In this document: piece after piece, positions 1-12,286 of the stretch
How the letters are laid out: each line of letters starts with the position of its first letter
Position numbering within the stretch: position 1 is the stretch's first letter
Source of the DNA: Paraescarpia echinospica
Taxonomy: Eukaryota > Annelida > Polychaeta > Sabellida > Siboglinidae
Length of the DNA: 64,000 bases
Assembly: GCA_020002185.1 (NCBI GenBank)
Contig: CM034534.1
Location: 60,191,050-60,255,049 of the forward strand
Direction: 5' to 3'
Program-made: the position numbers and the translations under genes
Notes under the pieces: model-generated
The model's database searches: none
What the model was told of the DNA's origin: nothing
The model's input: the letters and a program-made list of their open reading frames with translations, nothing else

Positions 1-2100
1 CTGACGTAATGCTGATAGGGAGTACCACAAAATAAGTGCGGCAACCGACAAGGCTCGAATTCCAGCGTTCGTCTTCATTGAAGTGGGTTTGAAACACCCG
101 ACCGAAGCTGCCTGGGCTTTCTTACTGTGGTGCCAATTGGATGTAGGTATGCACGTTGTTTGGTTGAAAGGGCTTGATAGGTAATTGTACTGATCCTTAA
201 AATAATGCGATATCGCACAGGGAGCCAATGCAGTGAGCTTAGAAGTGGCACTGTGCGAAAAAAAAACCCGAGGAAATCGTGTAACTACCCTTACGAAACA
301 ATGTTGGACGCGTTGAAGTTTTGTAATGTCATTGCTAGCGAGATTATATGTAAGGGAATGGCAGTAACAAGTATGCTGCTAACAAGAGCTGTTGTGATAG
401 TTTTAGCGACAGAAAATGACATATACCGGCGAATTCGTCGAAGATCTCGGAAGTAATAAAAACAGCAGTGGCAGTTTCAGGTATGTGTTGTCTAAAATTT
501 AAGACGTTTTTAAAGATAATGTCTAGATTATTTCTTCTACTTTGACTAATATTTGTTGCCGTTTTCACCAATGTTTGTTGCCGTTTTGACCAAGATTATC
601 GCCGTCGTGCTTGTCACTGTTCTGTTTTTTTTTATCCGAGCCTACTATTTGTGGATTTTAGTGACAGCCACCCTCCAAAGGTGGAACCATGCTTATGTGA
701 TTATTATAATGTTAGTGAAAGATATACAGGTGGTCCCAAATCTCGCCGTTCGCAAATGGGCAAATCGTTTTAACAAATAATCTGAACAGAAAATGTGAAC
801 AAACACGTCTTATCATGCAGGATATTCACATACTGTATCTATACCATTTACTTATAATTTACTTTCTTAATCTTATTTGTGGAAACAAATTGTTTGAACA
901 GTTGCTATGAGTGAAGTTGCAATTTGCAATTTTATTCGCAATTTTAAATCGGCGGAACTGCTATAGCCCAATTAGTCGCGTTACGTGCGATAATCTTGAT
1001 TTGAACGTAGACGAGTTAGCGAATCAACGTTCCGATTGAGAAAGCTAGGTCAGTGTTTATCTAACCGATCGACATGCATAAACACAACGTCACAGGAAAC
1101 GAAGACGCATTAGCCATTACACGCAGCGCGATCTAGATGGGAAGTGAACCGAAATCAGGGTACTGTTTCACTAACATTCTTAAGTGTTCTTAAGCCCGAT
1201 TTCGTTCCACAAAATAGAGTGTTCTCCTTACCTAGAAGTGAAAATGAAAAACTGCGTCGGTTTCACTAATAATTCATCCTCACCTTGGACACGGTCCTTA
1301 AAAATGGTCCTAAAAGTGCCAATTTCTAAGACGACATTACGCCACTCTTTAACTATCATAAACAGCTAGATTTTACTAACTGCGTTTTATTTGGGTCCAC
1401 TTTCACTCAGAGAACCAGTTGTTCACAGCCAAATAAATATTCCAAATGTTAGCGATTAATAGTTTGCTAAAGCTTGATTTGTTTATGTGACGTTGGCATC
1501 CGTCGTGACCCGTTGTGACGTGGAAATATTGTCCTCTGTGATATGTCGGCGCCTTCTGTAAGATTTCGTTTTAATTCTTCGCACAGTGAACACAAAGTCA
1601 TATGTTTTTGATACGTGATTGTTGGGCCGTATTTTCAAATACATTTTGGCAACTGTTCAATGTCTTTTGCCAACTGTGTAGATTATCAATTATCATGATT
1701 GAAATATCGCTCTTTGCCTTAACCTAAGAATAATTTAACGATAACGTTAATGAAACTCATTTTGAAAATACTCCTTGATTTTTCCGTCAGATTCTGTTCT
1801 AGGATGGATTTTCCTTAAGAACTTAATATGTTAGTGAAATTGTCCCCTGGGCATTTGCAAATACTCTCTAATAAAGCAATCAATAGTACTTTACTTTTCT
1901 TTCGATTTTCTGCCAGTTGTCGGTTACAACACTTGACCTCTTCGGGAAGCAGAATGAGCCAGACTCCCACGAAACTGAAGCAGATGGCGAACATTGTTTC
2001 AGTCGACTTTCAGATGCGTTTTGTGTACTTAGTCATAGAACGTATTGTCAGATCGTTTCTGTTACGGCTCCTTCAAGACATTTGAAACTGACACTCAATT
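1..2100. other. Unassigned AT-rich DNA
   Basis: No reading frame here shows recognisable domains or a convincing exon. The frames present are under 90 codons, low in complexity and overlap on both strands. No RNA gene, long repeat or transposon end was recognised. Confidence 0.5.
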
Positions 2101-2133
2101 GTTCTCCGCGCGGACTTGCGTCACAGCTACGTA

Positions 2134-2181
2134 CCGAAGACGTAATTTCTCGGTTGAATACCGATGACGTAATTTCTCGGT
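2134..2181. repeat. Two-copy direct repeat, 27-bp period
   Basis: A 21-bp word containing GACGTAATTTCTCGGT occurs twice (2134-2154 and 2161-2181) with one mismatch. It lies just upstream of a CR1 fragment. The core contains a CRE-like GACGTAA. Too short to assign a role. Confidence 0.6.
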
Positions 2182-2184
2182 CGC

Positions 2185-2530
2185 GTTGTACATTGTCAAT
2201 ACCTCCACACAGAACATGGGAACGAAAATGTAGAATATGCAATGGGGGGTACTGTACTAAGTACTACTGTAAAAGAATAGGACTTAACCATTAGTTCTGA
2301 TATGAAGGTTTTAGAGCAGCTTCAAAGGGAATTCAAATCCTTGGATAATTTAGGCGAAAAATATAAGGAAACAGAACTAATAATAGTAATAATACTGTAC
2401 AAAACAATAGTGAGGCCCCATTTAGATTATTGTATACAAGCGTGGAGGTCATACCGCAAGAATACAGTACTGGTACACACTTGTGGTGCATTAATTATAA
2501 GTGAAATAAATATTGTACAATAAAAGAAAA
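2185..2530 (+). mobile_element. CR1-like LINE fragment (ORF2 C-terminal part)
   Basis: The frame from about 2302 reads like the thumb region and C-terminus of CR1 reverse transcriptase, including a segment ending VRPHLDYCIQAW. The same region recurs with better preservation at 12,300-12,650 in the long CR1. The fragment lacks the catalytic domain and ends in AT-rich DNA, so it is a dead remnant. Clade assignment is from memory of the family pattern, not a search. Confidence 0.7.
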
Positions 2531-3895
2531 TGTTATCTTTGACTTATTAAATATTTACTATACATCCCAGAGAGATAACATCCACAAAAAATATCCCATT
2601 ACTGGACCCAGTTTTATGTATGAACGATGTCCACCCAAAATCGACCTGATTTTTACGTCATATTTGGGACACGGGAAAACCTTAATTGGAAAATAACCCC
2701 AAAACACATGTGTTTTAAACTACGTAGTTATAATTTTAATACCCCAAGTTGTTATTAAACAGCAAAAAAAATGTCAGTTGGCGGAGGTGCGTACTATTTC
2801 ATGTCCTTCTACGTGACGTACCCCTTCGGAACACTACAACAATGAAGTTAAAATGTAGGACATGTCAGACATGTCGTGAAACGATCGCTCATTGGCACTA
2901 ATTGATTTGGGAAGTTATTTTTCTTGAAGCATAAATAACAAGTTTTTGATGCAGACCTAACGAAAGTTACCTCCTATCATGTCCTTTTACCAGTTACCTA
3001 CTTCCAAGGAATTTGTTCCAATAAAAGAAAAATCTTCAACTTTATACAACATCATGAATACCAGGATGTAACACGAACTCATTTACGACAAAGGAATCCA
3101 TCTACGACAACATGGACGCCGGAAATTCTGCAGGCACGTTTTTCATTTTCGTTGTCCGATTTTTTGAAAATGTTACGCACTCGCTCGGCTAAATGGTCTA
3201 ATTACGTACGTAGTCAAAAAGTTTAAAACATTGTTCACTATGTTTAGATAACATCTAGCCATTATTTCTTTGTAAAAATATATAAATGTGTGGACTTAAT
3301 TCGGCCCCGACGATCTGCGTGTTCATGTGTTGCTTAACTGCTGGATGGCATGCAACAGTGACATTTTCGTTATTTTGCCTTTCCTGTTTTTTCAGGAATA
3401 ATTCTAAATTACTGATTAGAAACTATCCACGCCTTGTATGTGATATTTTATCTAAATGATACAATTTGAACACCATTCCGTCTCCTTTTGCGGACGACAT
3501 CGGTACGTTGCCTACCGATGACGATGTCGGGCGCTGTACGTCAGTCATCACTGTCACTGGACCGCCCGAACTCTCTTTGCTCTTGGTCTTCGTTACCTCC
3601 AGCCATGTAGCGATATTCCTCAGCTGTGATGACACATTTCCTAGTTGTTATCCCACTTTCTCATGCAGTATTTGTTTAGAGTTTGTTTATTTTGTTATTT
3701 AAGACTTTAATTACACTATATTATATTTATTTAAGGCTATTTAATTACACTAGTCAGTCTACTGTTTGTTTTATGTAGGCATCTACTGCTTGTTACATTA
3801 TTGTTAACTTAACATATATTAGTTAATGTTAATTTACTAATCATTGATAATCACAATGGTAATGCACAATCCTGCCTTCATTTTAACATATATAC
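2531..3895. other. Unassigned AT-rich DNA
   Basis: No transposon signature, RNA gene or convincing exon was seen. Short frames on both strands around 3,423-3,702 overlap one another and show no domain. Confidence 0.4.
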
Positions 3896-3937
3896 CTTCA
3901 TTTTAGCAGCATCCTTACCAGGCCTGGGGTCGATTAC

Positions 3938-4110
3938 ATTGTAATGTAATATATTACTATTACTTAGTTTCCTTCCTATTACTATTATATTTGAAGCAAT
4001 TACTATTACATTGTATTTTGGTTCAACCTATTACTATTACTTCAATATTTGTAACTGTTAGTATTACATATTACTATTACTTCAGGCCTGATCGTTACAA
4101 GTTTACTTTT
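3938..4110. repeat. Degenerate TTACTA-type tandem repeat
   Basis: The hexamer-like word TTACTATTAC recurs about eight times with irregular spacing, broken by short unrelated stretches. It looks like a decayed minisatellite. No gene overlaps it. Confidence 0.6.
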
Positions 4111-5325
4111 ACAAATACTTACTAATAGTATAGTACGTGCCACTGTCACATACATCCTCCTATGCAAAGCAACAATGCAAGACAAGTGTAGATTGAAATA
4201 GGCCAACTTAAAGGCATTTCAGTTTTATTCATTTGCATATATCATATAGACGACAACATAAATACATCAATACATATTCACAGCAAGCCGGCCCCAATGG
4301 TATCGTTAACCAATGCCTACAAGTGCTAGACGTATTATAGTATATTAACACTGGAGTAACTTGTTTCAGATCGTGCATACAGAACTGCGGTAGTTTGAAG
4401 TGAGATCGCAAGGTCTTTTCCGGGCCACCAAGTACACTCATGCAATTCTTGGACAAGACATGGCCCGGCAACTGGGGGAGCCTATTTGTAAGTCTACAAA
4501 TCAAATCGTCACTATAAAGCCCTAGACTTAGTTCTGTTGATTCCTGTATGCAGCCAAATGGTCTAGGACCTGTGTACCTTACAATAAACATTACATTGTT
4601 TCATAAAGATAAGTGTCGAGTTCTTTCTTCCTTTACTAAATTTAAGATGGCGTTTCAAGATCTCCACCTACTTGTGTTTGTGTTGCTGGAATAATGTAAC
4701 AACTGGTGAAGTTTTTTTCATCAATTGGTGAAGTTTTTTCTGTTGCTCCCAACAGTCTTCTAATTTCAATTGGTTCAGGCACAGAAGAAGATTGATATTT
4801 TTGTCAAAACTGGAGGTATTACAAAAAATCTTACAAAAATGTCCATGTTACGTACTGCCTTTTCATACACTAAGCCTATTCTGTATGGTGCAGCAGGATA
4901 TAACGTTGCCAGAAATTTAGTTAAGCTTTAAGGCTCTTGGGTTACGTTAGCTTCTGGCTGGTTCCCATCTACCATGTTACCTACTGCCCTCGAGCAGCAT
5001 GATAAATCTAGTATCGTTACTTAGGAGAACACCAAACCTTTATGGAATAGAACACATTACCTGCATATCTAATAAATGAATCTTGCTGGTTCTCAAGTTA
5101 AGTCTAATTAGGATGACATGGTCATATTGACCTTAATTTGTGTCCATGTTACACACTACCTTTGAGATGAACTTGAACCATCTCTTGACCGTGAGGAAAG
5201 CTATCCCGGCCTCGATAGCAGTTATCTTCCTTCAGAATGTAAGCATTTTGAATAAAAATTATGCATTTGAATTTTCAAGTCTGATGTCTATTTTTGTGTA
5301 CCAGTACTGTGTTCTTGCCCATTAT
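4111..5325. other. Unassigned region
   Basis: The longest open frame is a 120-codon minus-strand frame at 4229-4591. It is cysteine-containing but matches no family I recognise and has no clear splice sites. Nothing else is supported. Confidence 0.35.
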
Positions 5326-5700
5326 ATATATGCTAGAAACAGTACACAGGAGAGCGACTAAAATGATACTAAAACAGGGATCTTAGTTATGAAAAACGCA
5401 TAAAAGAATGTGGTTTAGCAACACTAGAAACCTTGGAGATTAAGAGGAGATCAGATAGAAGTGTTTGAAATATTGAATGATTATGAAAATATTGATAGAC
5501 ATATTTTTTCTCAGTTAAGAAAGATAGAAAGACTAGAGGACATGAAGTTACATTGGTAAAGGAGCAGTGTAGATTATATATAAGAAAGTTCTCATTTCCA
5601 CAAAGGACTAAATGAATGAAACAGATTATCTACTGATTGTGTGGGTGCTAGTAGTCTACTCCTGAGAGGTCTAGTGGGTTAAAGTAAATAGTAGATGGGT
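5326..5700 (+). mobile_element. CR1-like LINE fragment (3' end)
   Basis: The sequence parallels 12,640-12,940 of the long CR1 almost word for word, including the stretch with GCGACTAAAATGATAC and the CAGTTAAGAAAGATAGAAAG segment. All frames are broken. It is the 3' end of ORF2 and lies upstream of the duplicated block at 6.7 kb, just as the longer CR1 precedes the second copy of that block. Confidence 0.75.
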
Positions 5701-6690
5701 AGACATCATCTGACTTTCTGGGCTACCTGAACGCAGTCTCCTAATTTGTAGCAAATTGAATTTTCTGGGTTTTTTCCTGATAGCTTTCAAATGTTCAGTT
5801 AAATCCTTATCCACTTGTGCATGCTTGTATAGGTGCTTTGAATACAGTCGCTAGACCATGGGATCCCCACATACGATAGATGCAATGGCTTGAATCTTAG
5901 AAAGTTCTACAGGGTAGGCCAGATTTATTTGAACTCTTTGTTTAGAACTAGACACTGCCAGTGTCTTAGCCACTATATAAACATTGTTTGGGTATTTTCC
6001 GTTAATTATTATATTTTCTGCCAATGTCCCTGCCAATAACCGTAGCTATAAATGCTGACATAAAACTATTTAAATTTAGTTTGTGGATTACTTTGAGTTA
6101 TTTCTGGTCCACTAGCGTTATCTGGTTTAAGATGTTATAGTGTATCTCACTTCTTAGGGAAAGATTGCTAAACTGTACAAAGTAAAGTTTCCATTTATGT
6201 CTAAGGTTGGTGGAAAGTGCTGTAGATCTGGCTGATCTATAAATATAGACATGAAAACATTAATTTAGGATTTTTGCTTTGCTCGAGTCTACCGTGAATA
6301 TTTTCCCTTCAAATTCTAGATCACTAATTGTTACCGATGATTTGGTAAAGTGTCTAGTGCAATTCCATAATCATTTGTCATTCATTTTTATTTGATGTAC
6401 AATTTTTTCTTCGCAAAGCAGTTTTGTTTAATTCATGTGATTATACCCCAAACGAAAAATAGCTATCCTATTCCTTATGTAGGCGATACTTGACTCCAAA
6501 GTGAAAACGAGGTGCGAGTCTTAAAGGACCTCTTATCGTGGTTTGTCGATAAATGGAACTTGACAATAATTATACATATATATTACATTACGTGATAGTA
6601 AAATAATATTACCTATCCATACATCTCATATTGACACTACATAAAACATGTTTATAATATTATTATTATATTAAGAACTTTATTATTAAA
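5701..6690. other. Unassigned AT-rich DNA
   Basis: Nothing recognised beyond short frames and AT-rich words. It separates a CR1 tail from the duplicated host block. Confidence 0.35.
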
Positions 6691-7680
6691 TCCAGCTACA
6701 CTTGTCACTAGTAGACCTAATTTCCTATTTTACATTATTTCCTTTAAGGATATCAAAACAATTGCATACCAAGGGTTGCGAGTTGGTGTCACTCATTGGT
6801 GCATACGATTGCTTTCCATTGGCTTCCTATCCAATAGTATTTTTAAAATATGTACCATTACCTCAATAATTGTTCATTTTAATGATACGGGCCATTCTAG
6901 TGAAACGTTTTCGTTTGGCACATGAAAGTGAAATGCTTTACAACCAAAAATAGTAGGCTACTAACTAAAAACCGTTCGAATTATACTTAATTAAGAACAT
7001 GTTACATTAGCGTTACTGTACATTTTTTTGGGTAGAATGGCAGCTTAATATATGATGATGTACGTTCCTGTTCAATGTTTAAATATTATACCAGAATACT
7101 GGGTCGCAAACGTGTTGGCAGGTAATTGTTATAAAGTCAGACAACCCGTCAATAAAGACAGATTGATTAACAAAACCATAGCTGATGGGCTTGATGAAAG
7201 ACACACTGCCACTGCTAACTGATTTCGTGTAGTACTTACTGATACATACAAAACGTGTTCTCGACATTGAAACTGTCGCCTACCTTCGTCGAGTGCACAC
7301 CGTGTTGTTAACACTGAAACTGTCATTTGGTTTGTCGAGTGCGCACCATAATATTACCAATAACAGCATCGAAGAGTCTGAACGTACCAGGCGAGTCACG
7401 TACACATCCCAAACACTCAACCCATGGGAAAATTGGTTTCGAATCGCAATCGAACCATTTTTTTAACGTGTACGTATGATCCTGATGGGCAGTTTTTACA
7501 TTGACATATTCGCATTTCCATGTGTCCTGTGGAATATTCTGGCCATGATCAAAATTATCTTTTGGTTTGCCGTAACTCCGCAGTGTCACGCACGGGGTTT
7601 CTTTGAAGCACATTGAATCAAACGTGTACGGGTCGACACTAGGAAGGAGAGGAGAAATTATCATTCACGTTGCAGCAGGC
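6691..7680. repeat. Segmental duplication, copy 1
   Basis: This block matches 13,109-14,095 in the same orientation with scattered substitutions and small indels. Shared landmarks include CACTAGTAGACCTAATTTCC, ACCTCAATAATTGTTCATTT and TTAATTAAGAACATGTTAC, and then a coding-like exon. The duplication starts in the 3' tail of a CR1 element and includes a PLAT-like exon. Both copies have the same relation to that exon, so the segment was copied as a unit. Confidence 0.8.
7425..7638 (-). CDS. Exon with C-terminal half of a PLAT-like domain, copy 1
   Basis: Read on the minus strand, a TTCCTAG acceptor opens an exon at 7638. It encodes a cysteine-containing segment with FKETPCVTL, WKCEYVNVK and a tail YTLKKWFDCD. 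The W-C-E-Y-V followed by a Y-T-aromatic-C run resembles the last strands of PLAT/LH2 domains. The donor near 7425 (GTTGAGT) is weak. Paralogous exons sit at 13.86-14.07, 30.4 and 31.3-31.5 kb. Whether it belongs to an expressed gene is unknown, since no start codon or terminal exon was found. It could instead be a cysteine-rich secreted module unrelated to PLAT. Confidence 0.45.
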
Positions 7681-7699
7681 TGCTACCTATATATTATAT

Positions 7700-7845
7700 T
7701 AAGTTACACACACACATATACATATACTATTATATATATGTATATGTAAATACAGCTTTAAGCTGGATTTACACACACACACATATATATATATACTGTA
7801 TATATATATATATTAAATATATATATAATATATATATATCATTTA
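7700..7845. repeat. CA/TA microsatellite cluster
   Basis: Interspersed ACACAC and TATATA runs. A short pure run around 7,795-7,845 could form cruciform-prone AT DNA. Confidence 0.85.
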
Positions 7846-8241
7846 CTCCGGATCGAAATTAATATTGGGTGAGCTGGATGCTCTTAAATACTTTAAGCTC
7901 ACCTCTAGAAACTAACCAAAAATCTCCAACTGCACAAAAACACTTTGAGGCCTGTCTAAAAACCTCGAACTACACCCCTCGTGAGGCTTGCTAAAATCCC
8001 ACTAAGAGGCTCTTCAAAAACCTTCAATTGCACTAAAAATACATCCTCTTTCCTAGATATTGGGGGGCTAACCCTATCTCCAGCCCCCACCAAAAATATG
8101 AGGGGGCTGGGACTCCCAAATCCTCCCCGGTTCCGGCGACTATATATATATATATATAATAATTGGAGTAGCTTTTTAAACTCTATAATTGTTGGCTTGC
8201 ACAAAGTTATAAAATCTACTTGTTTGTTTGATCATCAAGTA

Positions 8242-8313
8242 GTCTTAGCCATAACGCAAGCTGTCTTAGCCATAACGTATTATTCGTTATGGCTAAGACG
8301 TTATGGCTCAGAC
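8242..8313. repeat. Nested inverted repeat
   Basis: The 15-mer GTCTTAGCCATAACG occurs at 8242-8256 and 8263-8277. Its reverse complement lies at 8285-8299, with a one-mismatch copy at 8299-8313. The inner pair gives a perfect 15-bp stem with a 7-nt loop. No TA-type or other target duplication is obvious, so its origin is unclear. Confidence 0.8.
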
Positions 8314-8950
8314 AATTTTCTTACAATTTGTCCTCTGGAATTTATAACTCGTTTGAAATCTGTTCCATTGAAATTCCATCTTGGAATACACACAATGCCA
8401 TATAACTTGTATATTATATATGGCAGATTATTAAATAGTTACATGACATTTAACACGTTATAGCTTAAACAGGTAAAAAAATACTCGACGAATGTTAGTC
8501 ATAGAAACACGGTAGAATATATAGGAGATAAAGTAACAAACATGAAACTACTTACATATTGTAAAATTTGAGTAAGCCAGCACCTGCTAGATACTTTGAT
8601 TAGGTAGCATTGTTGTGAAAATTAAGCAAGTTTGGGCTCGGATCATTGTTGTCACTGGTGCAGAAATTTCAGTCTACCGTAAAATAATTGATTGTATTTA
8701 AATTAGGTCACTACCGGTAACGTTAGCGTTTGTGATAGGGTAGATTGTCAGCTGTGTAATTAAAATCGGCTGTAATATAAACTGTGCTGTTGTACAGAAA
8801 CAAGTCTTTCTAGACTATTTTAGTTTTAATATCTTAATTTCTACCTTTGATAAACTGTAAAACTACTCAAAACCATGGTGCCGTGCAAACGGCAAATCAA
8901 GGTTAGTAGACACCTGACATGATCAAAATGCGATAATTGGGTCGATTTTG
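8314..8950. other. Unassigned DNA before the CR1 element
   Basis: AT-rich, with no recognised feature. The 5' end of the following CR1 is not sharply defined and may begin within this stretch. Confidence 0.35.
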
Positions 8951-8982
8951 CAAAGTCGGGGTGTGAAAATTCATGGAAGGAG

Positions 8983-9930
8983 GTGCAGATGGAGGATTTT
9001 TACATTGAGTGTCGAGCTTGTAAGAGGTTGAAGTGTTTACTGGCGGAAGTAGACGAGCTGAAGAAGTTGATGATGACAGGAAAGGGCGACTTGGACAAGG
9101 TCCATCCAGATGGTGAGACTAGAGAGATCAGTGAGAACAGAGACAAGGAGGCTGATGGTAAGGAGAGAGAAGGCAAGGAGACCGTTGAAGGGGGAGGAAA
9201 ACAACATTGACAGGACGGAAGGAGACAGAAGGAAAAGGGACAAAGAAGAAGGTGACAGGAGGGAAAGTGACAACAGGGGAGAAGAAGACATGAGTGACAG
9301 GGAAACATGGCAGCAACGAGACGGACGGAAACCAACGAAGGGGCTACTCTGAGGCAGTGATTGCAGGGGTGAGGAGAACAGCGAGAATATTCATGGGTGA
9401 CTCTTTAATGAGAAAGACAGACACGACGCTTAGTAAAGGAAAATACATAGTAGTTTGCTTAACAGGGGCCAAGATAGAGCATAACAGAAAAGGTAGAGAA
9501 AGTGACGGGTCCTGGGAATGGAGGGACCATTCTAGTACTAGTAGGGACAAATAATGCAGAGAGGGAGGAGACAACCGGAATAGTCCAGAAATACAGACAG
9601 TTAGTCAGGAAGTTAAAGCAGATTAGGGTAGAACAGATTTTTCTCTCACGAATATTGTCAGTAATGGGATGAAGGGGGCAAACATATAGAAACTGCAAGA
9701 GGATGGCAATCAATGCACTAGTTGAGCAGATGTGTGAAGAAAGGGGGATTCATAGATTTAAGGGGACACTTTGTTGGGAGGGAATCTATGTACATGAGAG
9801 ATGTCCTCCATCTAAACGGAAAGGGGGCAGCAGCTTTTTCAGAGAACCTGCTGCGATCTGTTGATAGTGGGACAGGATGCATTTATTTAAACTATATGCG
9901 CAGGGGGGATTCACAAAGAAGCCTGAAATT
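8983..9930 (+). pseudogene. CR1 ORF1: coiled coil plus SGNH-type esterase, broken
   Basis: The first part (8983-9210) has a CRAC-KRLKCLL start, then charged repeats rich in Glu, Lys and Arg that suggest a coiled coil. After a frameshift, the 9,380-9,480 region reads RIFMGDSLMR, matching the GDSL-like block I of SGNH esterases. About 9,540 there is a GTNNA segment (block III-like), and at 9,805-9,850 an HLNGKGA segment (the catalytic histidine region). CR1 ORF1 proteins of many animals carry such an esterase, thought to aid RNP-membrane or RNA handling. Several frame changes separate the blocks, so the gene is dead. Confidence 0.75.
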
Positions 9931-9959
9931 GGAGGCATAGATAAAGATAGCACAAATAA

Positions 9960-11835
9960 ATCAGCAAAGAATAGCCTGGAAAACTGTTTTGAAGCTGGAT
10001 ATAAATGCGTTTGTTTAAATGCAAAGAGCATAGTAAATACAATAAGTGAACTAAACATATTGTAGACGATATACTGACCCTCACATAATAGGTATATCTG
10101 AATTGTGGGGTAACGATATGTAGATTGCGAAGAAGCTGTTTGGGGTAACATACTTACAGGAAACTCGACGTTAACAGTTGGGCTAGTTTATATAAGTCCA
10201 AACATAAACACAAGAGAATGAGAAAGTACAAATAAGGGAAGTTAGCAAACGAGACTATTATTATGGGATATTTTAACCATGGCCATATAGAATGGAAATA
10301 TGTGCAGAGTACGGGGAGTGAGGACCACAAGTTTTTAGTTTTAGTACAAGACAATTTCCTTTCTCAACATGTGCTAGAGCCAACCAGGAGTGAGAATGAG
10401 TTAGACACAATTGTGTCCTCACAGAATGAATTAGTTGACACTGTCAAATTATTTGAGTCACTGGGAAGTAGTGATCACAACCAGATACATTTTACCATCA
10501 AAGTAAAATTAGAAAGGAATAATAAAAATCAGTACAGGAGAAACTTCGACAAAGGAAGATATAAGGACATGAGGAAATAGTAACAAAGATAGACAGGGAT
10601 AAACTCTTAAGAATAAGACAGCAACGTAATGCTGGAATATCTTAAGGAGTGAAATTGAGTGCATCGTCGATAAGTTTGTTAAGAAACATTTATTGAAAGA
10701 AGCCATTAGAAAAAAATAAGTACAAACAAATCATGTGGAAGTCATGTAAAAGCAATGGAAATGATAAAGACTACAACTTTTATAAAGAAGCACTGAACCA
10801 AGTTACAACTGAAATTAGAGATTCAAAGAGAAGCTATGAACACAAATTAGCTTGTAATATCAAACATGACAGTAAGAGTTTTATGCATATGTTCGGAGCA
10901 AACAGAACGTTCAGGATAAGGTCGGTCCTCTTGAAGATAGTGCTGGAAATATAATATCAGGGGGATTCTTAATGGCAGAAGACTTAAATGAGTACATTAG
11001 TTCGGTGTTTACCAGGGGAGATATTAGTTCACTGCCAGTACCAGTGTCTAAGTTCAAGGGGGGCAGAATCAGACTATTTACAACAGTTAATTGTAACCCA
11101 GGAAATGGTAGCTAAGAAAATAAGGGCAATGAAGGATAATAAATCACCGGCAGTGGATGGGATTCCACACAAACTACTATTGTAAATTATAGAACAAATT
11201 ACCATACCGCTTGTAACAGTTTTTAACTTGTCATTAAGTGTATGCTTTAGAATGGAAAGAAGCAAACATTTTACTGTTATTTAAAAAGGGTTTGAGAAAC
11301 AAGTCAGAGAACTACAGACCAGTGAGTTTAACTTCGGTGATTTGCAAATCATTAGGAAGGCTACTTAATGATCACATGGTGGATTTTCTTGTTAAACATA
11401 ACTTCATAAACCCATCTCAACATGGGTTTCTAAAAGCAAGATCATGCTTAACAAATATGTTTTTTGGAAGACATCACCATGAGGGTAGACGAGGGATCTC
11501 CAGTAGATATTATCTACTTAGATTTTCAGAAAGCTTTCGACAAAGTGCCACATAAAAAAATACTGCTTAAACTAAAGGACCATGACATAGGGGATGGACT
11601 AATTAACTGGATAGAAAAATGGCTAATTGACAGAAGACAACAGGTAGTAGTTGATGGGGAGGCTTCAAATTGGCAATCGGATTTGAGTGGGGTACCACAG
11701 GGATCAGTATTGGGACCTATACTATTCTTAATATATATCAACTATTTGGACGATGATATAACATGCAAGGTGTTGACATTTGCCGATGATACAAAAGTGT
11801 TTAGAAGGACTAAACGTGATGGAGATAGACAGCAT
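9960..11835 (+). pseudogene. CR1 ORF2: endonuclease and reverse transcriptase, broken
   Basis: The endonuclease remnant begins near 9,990 (CVCLNAKSIVN), continues through an ISE motif near 10,100 and reaches a GSSDHNQI segment near 10,470, which is the SDH motif of AP-type endonucleases. The reverse transcriptase is clear from 11,240: ENYRPVSLTS, LDFQKAFDKVPH (motif A), GVPQGSVLGPILF (motif B) and FADDTKVF (motif C, 11,780-11,803). Frames change several times. The coding sequence stops where a minus-strand LINE fragment enters at 11,836 and resumes as the CR1 tail near 12,285. Confidence 0.85.
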
Positions 11836-12285
11836 TTAAATCAAATCAAATTTATTTATACACCACATATCTCTACAAAGCAGATTTAGGGGTGTTTACA
11901 AACTAAAACATGATGTAAGAATACATTACGTTGTCGTTATAATATTACAATACATGGGTTACATATGCTAACACAACTAAACATTTCCATTATGATGTGG
12001 ACCATATATAACATTAAGATGTACATAAATGTATTTAAAAATACAATATATTACGAAAAAGCCTGATTAAAGAGAAATGTTTTCAAGTTTCTCCTAAAAC
12101 GTCCAGAGTCGCGTTGGCTTCTTAGCTCTAGTGGAAGAGAGTTCCAAAGAGTAGGACCTGCTCATGAAAATGCGCGTCGGCCGTACCGTTCCAGGTTAAC
12201 TCTAGGAACAACCTTGAGAAACTGGTCGGCCGAGCGCCGACCTGTCAAGATCATCTTGTAAATGATCTTTACAGGTCGGCGCTCG
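11836..12285 (-). mobile_element. L2-like LINE 3' fragment inserted in CR1
   Basis: The minus-strand frame at 12,162-12,350 contains PRVNLERYGRRAFS, and the continuation in the same orientation reads AGPTLWNSLP-like. These are typical of the C-terminal end of L2/CR1-like ORF2 proteins and are paralogous to 56,447-56,761. The plus-strand left edge has a CAAATCAAATCAAATTTATT tail repeat expected for a LINE 3' end. The CR1 frame is interrupted at both edges, so this is the younger insertion. It is 5' truncated. Confidence 0.7.
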
Positions 12286-12286
12286 G
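12230..12286. repeat. 16-bp perfect inverted repeat at the LINE insertion edge
   Basis: CCGAGCGCCGACCTGT at 12,230-12,245 is perfectly inverted at 12,271-12,286 around a 25-bp spacer. It sits exactly where the inserted L2-like fragment meets CR1. A fold-back made during target-primed reverse transcription (5' inversion) is a plausible origin. Confidence 0.75.

Noticed and set aside
4229..4591. 120-codon minus-strand frame as a host gene
   Set aside because: No domain or splice context. A frame of this length can arise by chance in 64 kb.
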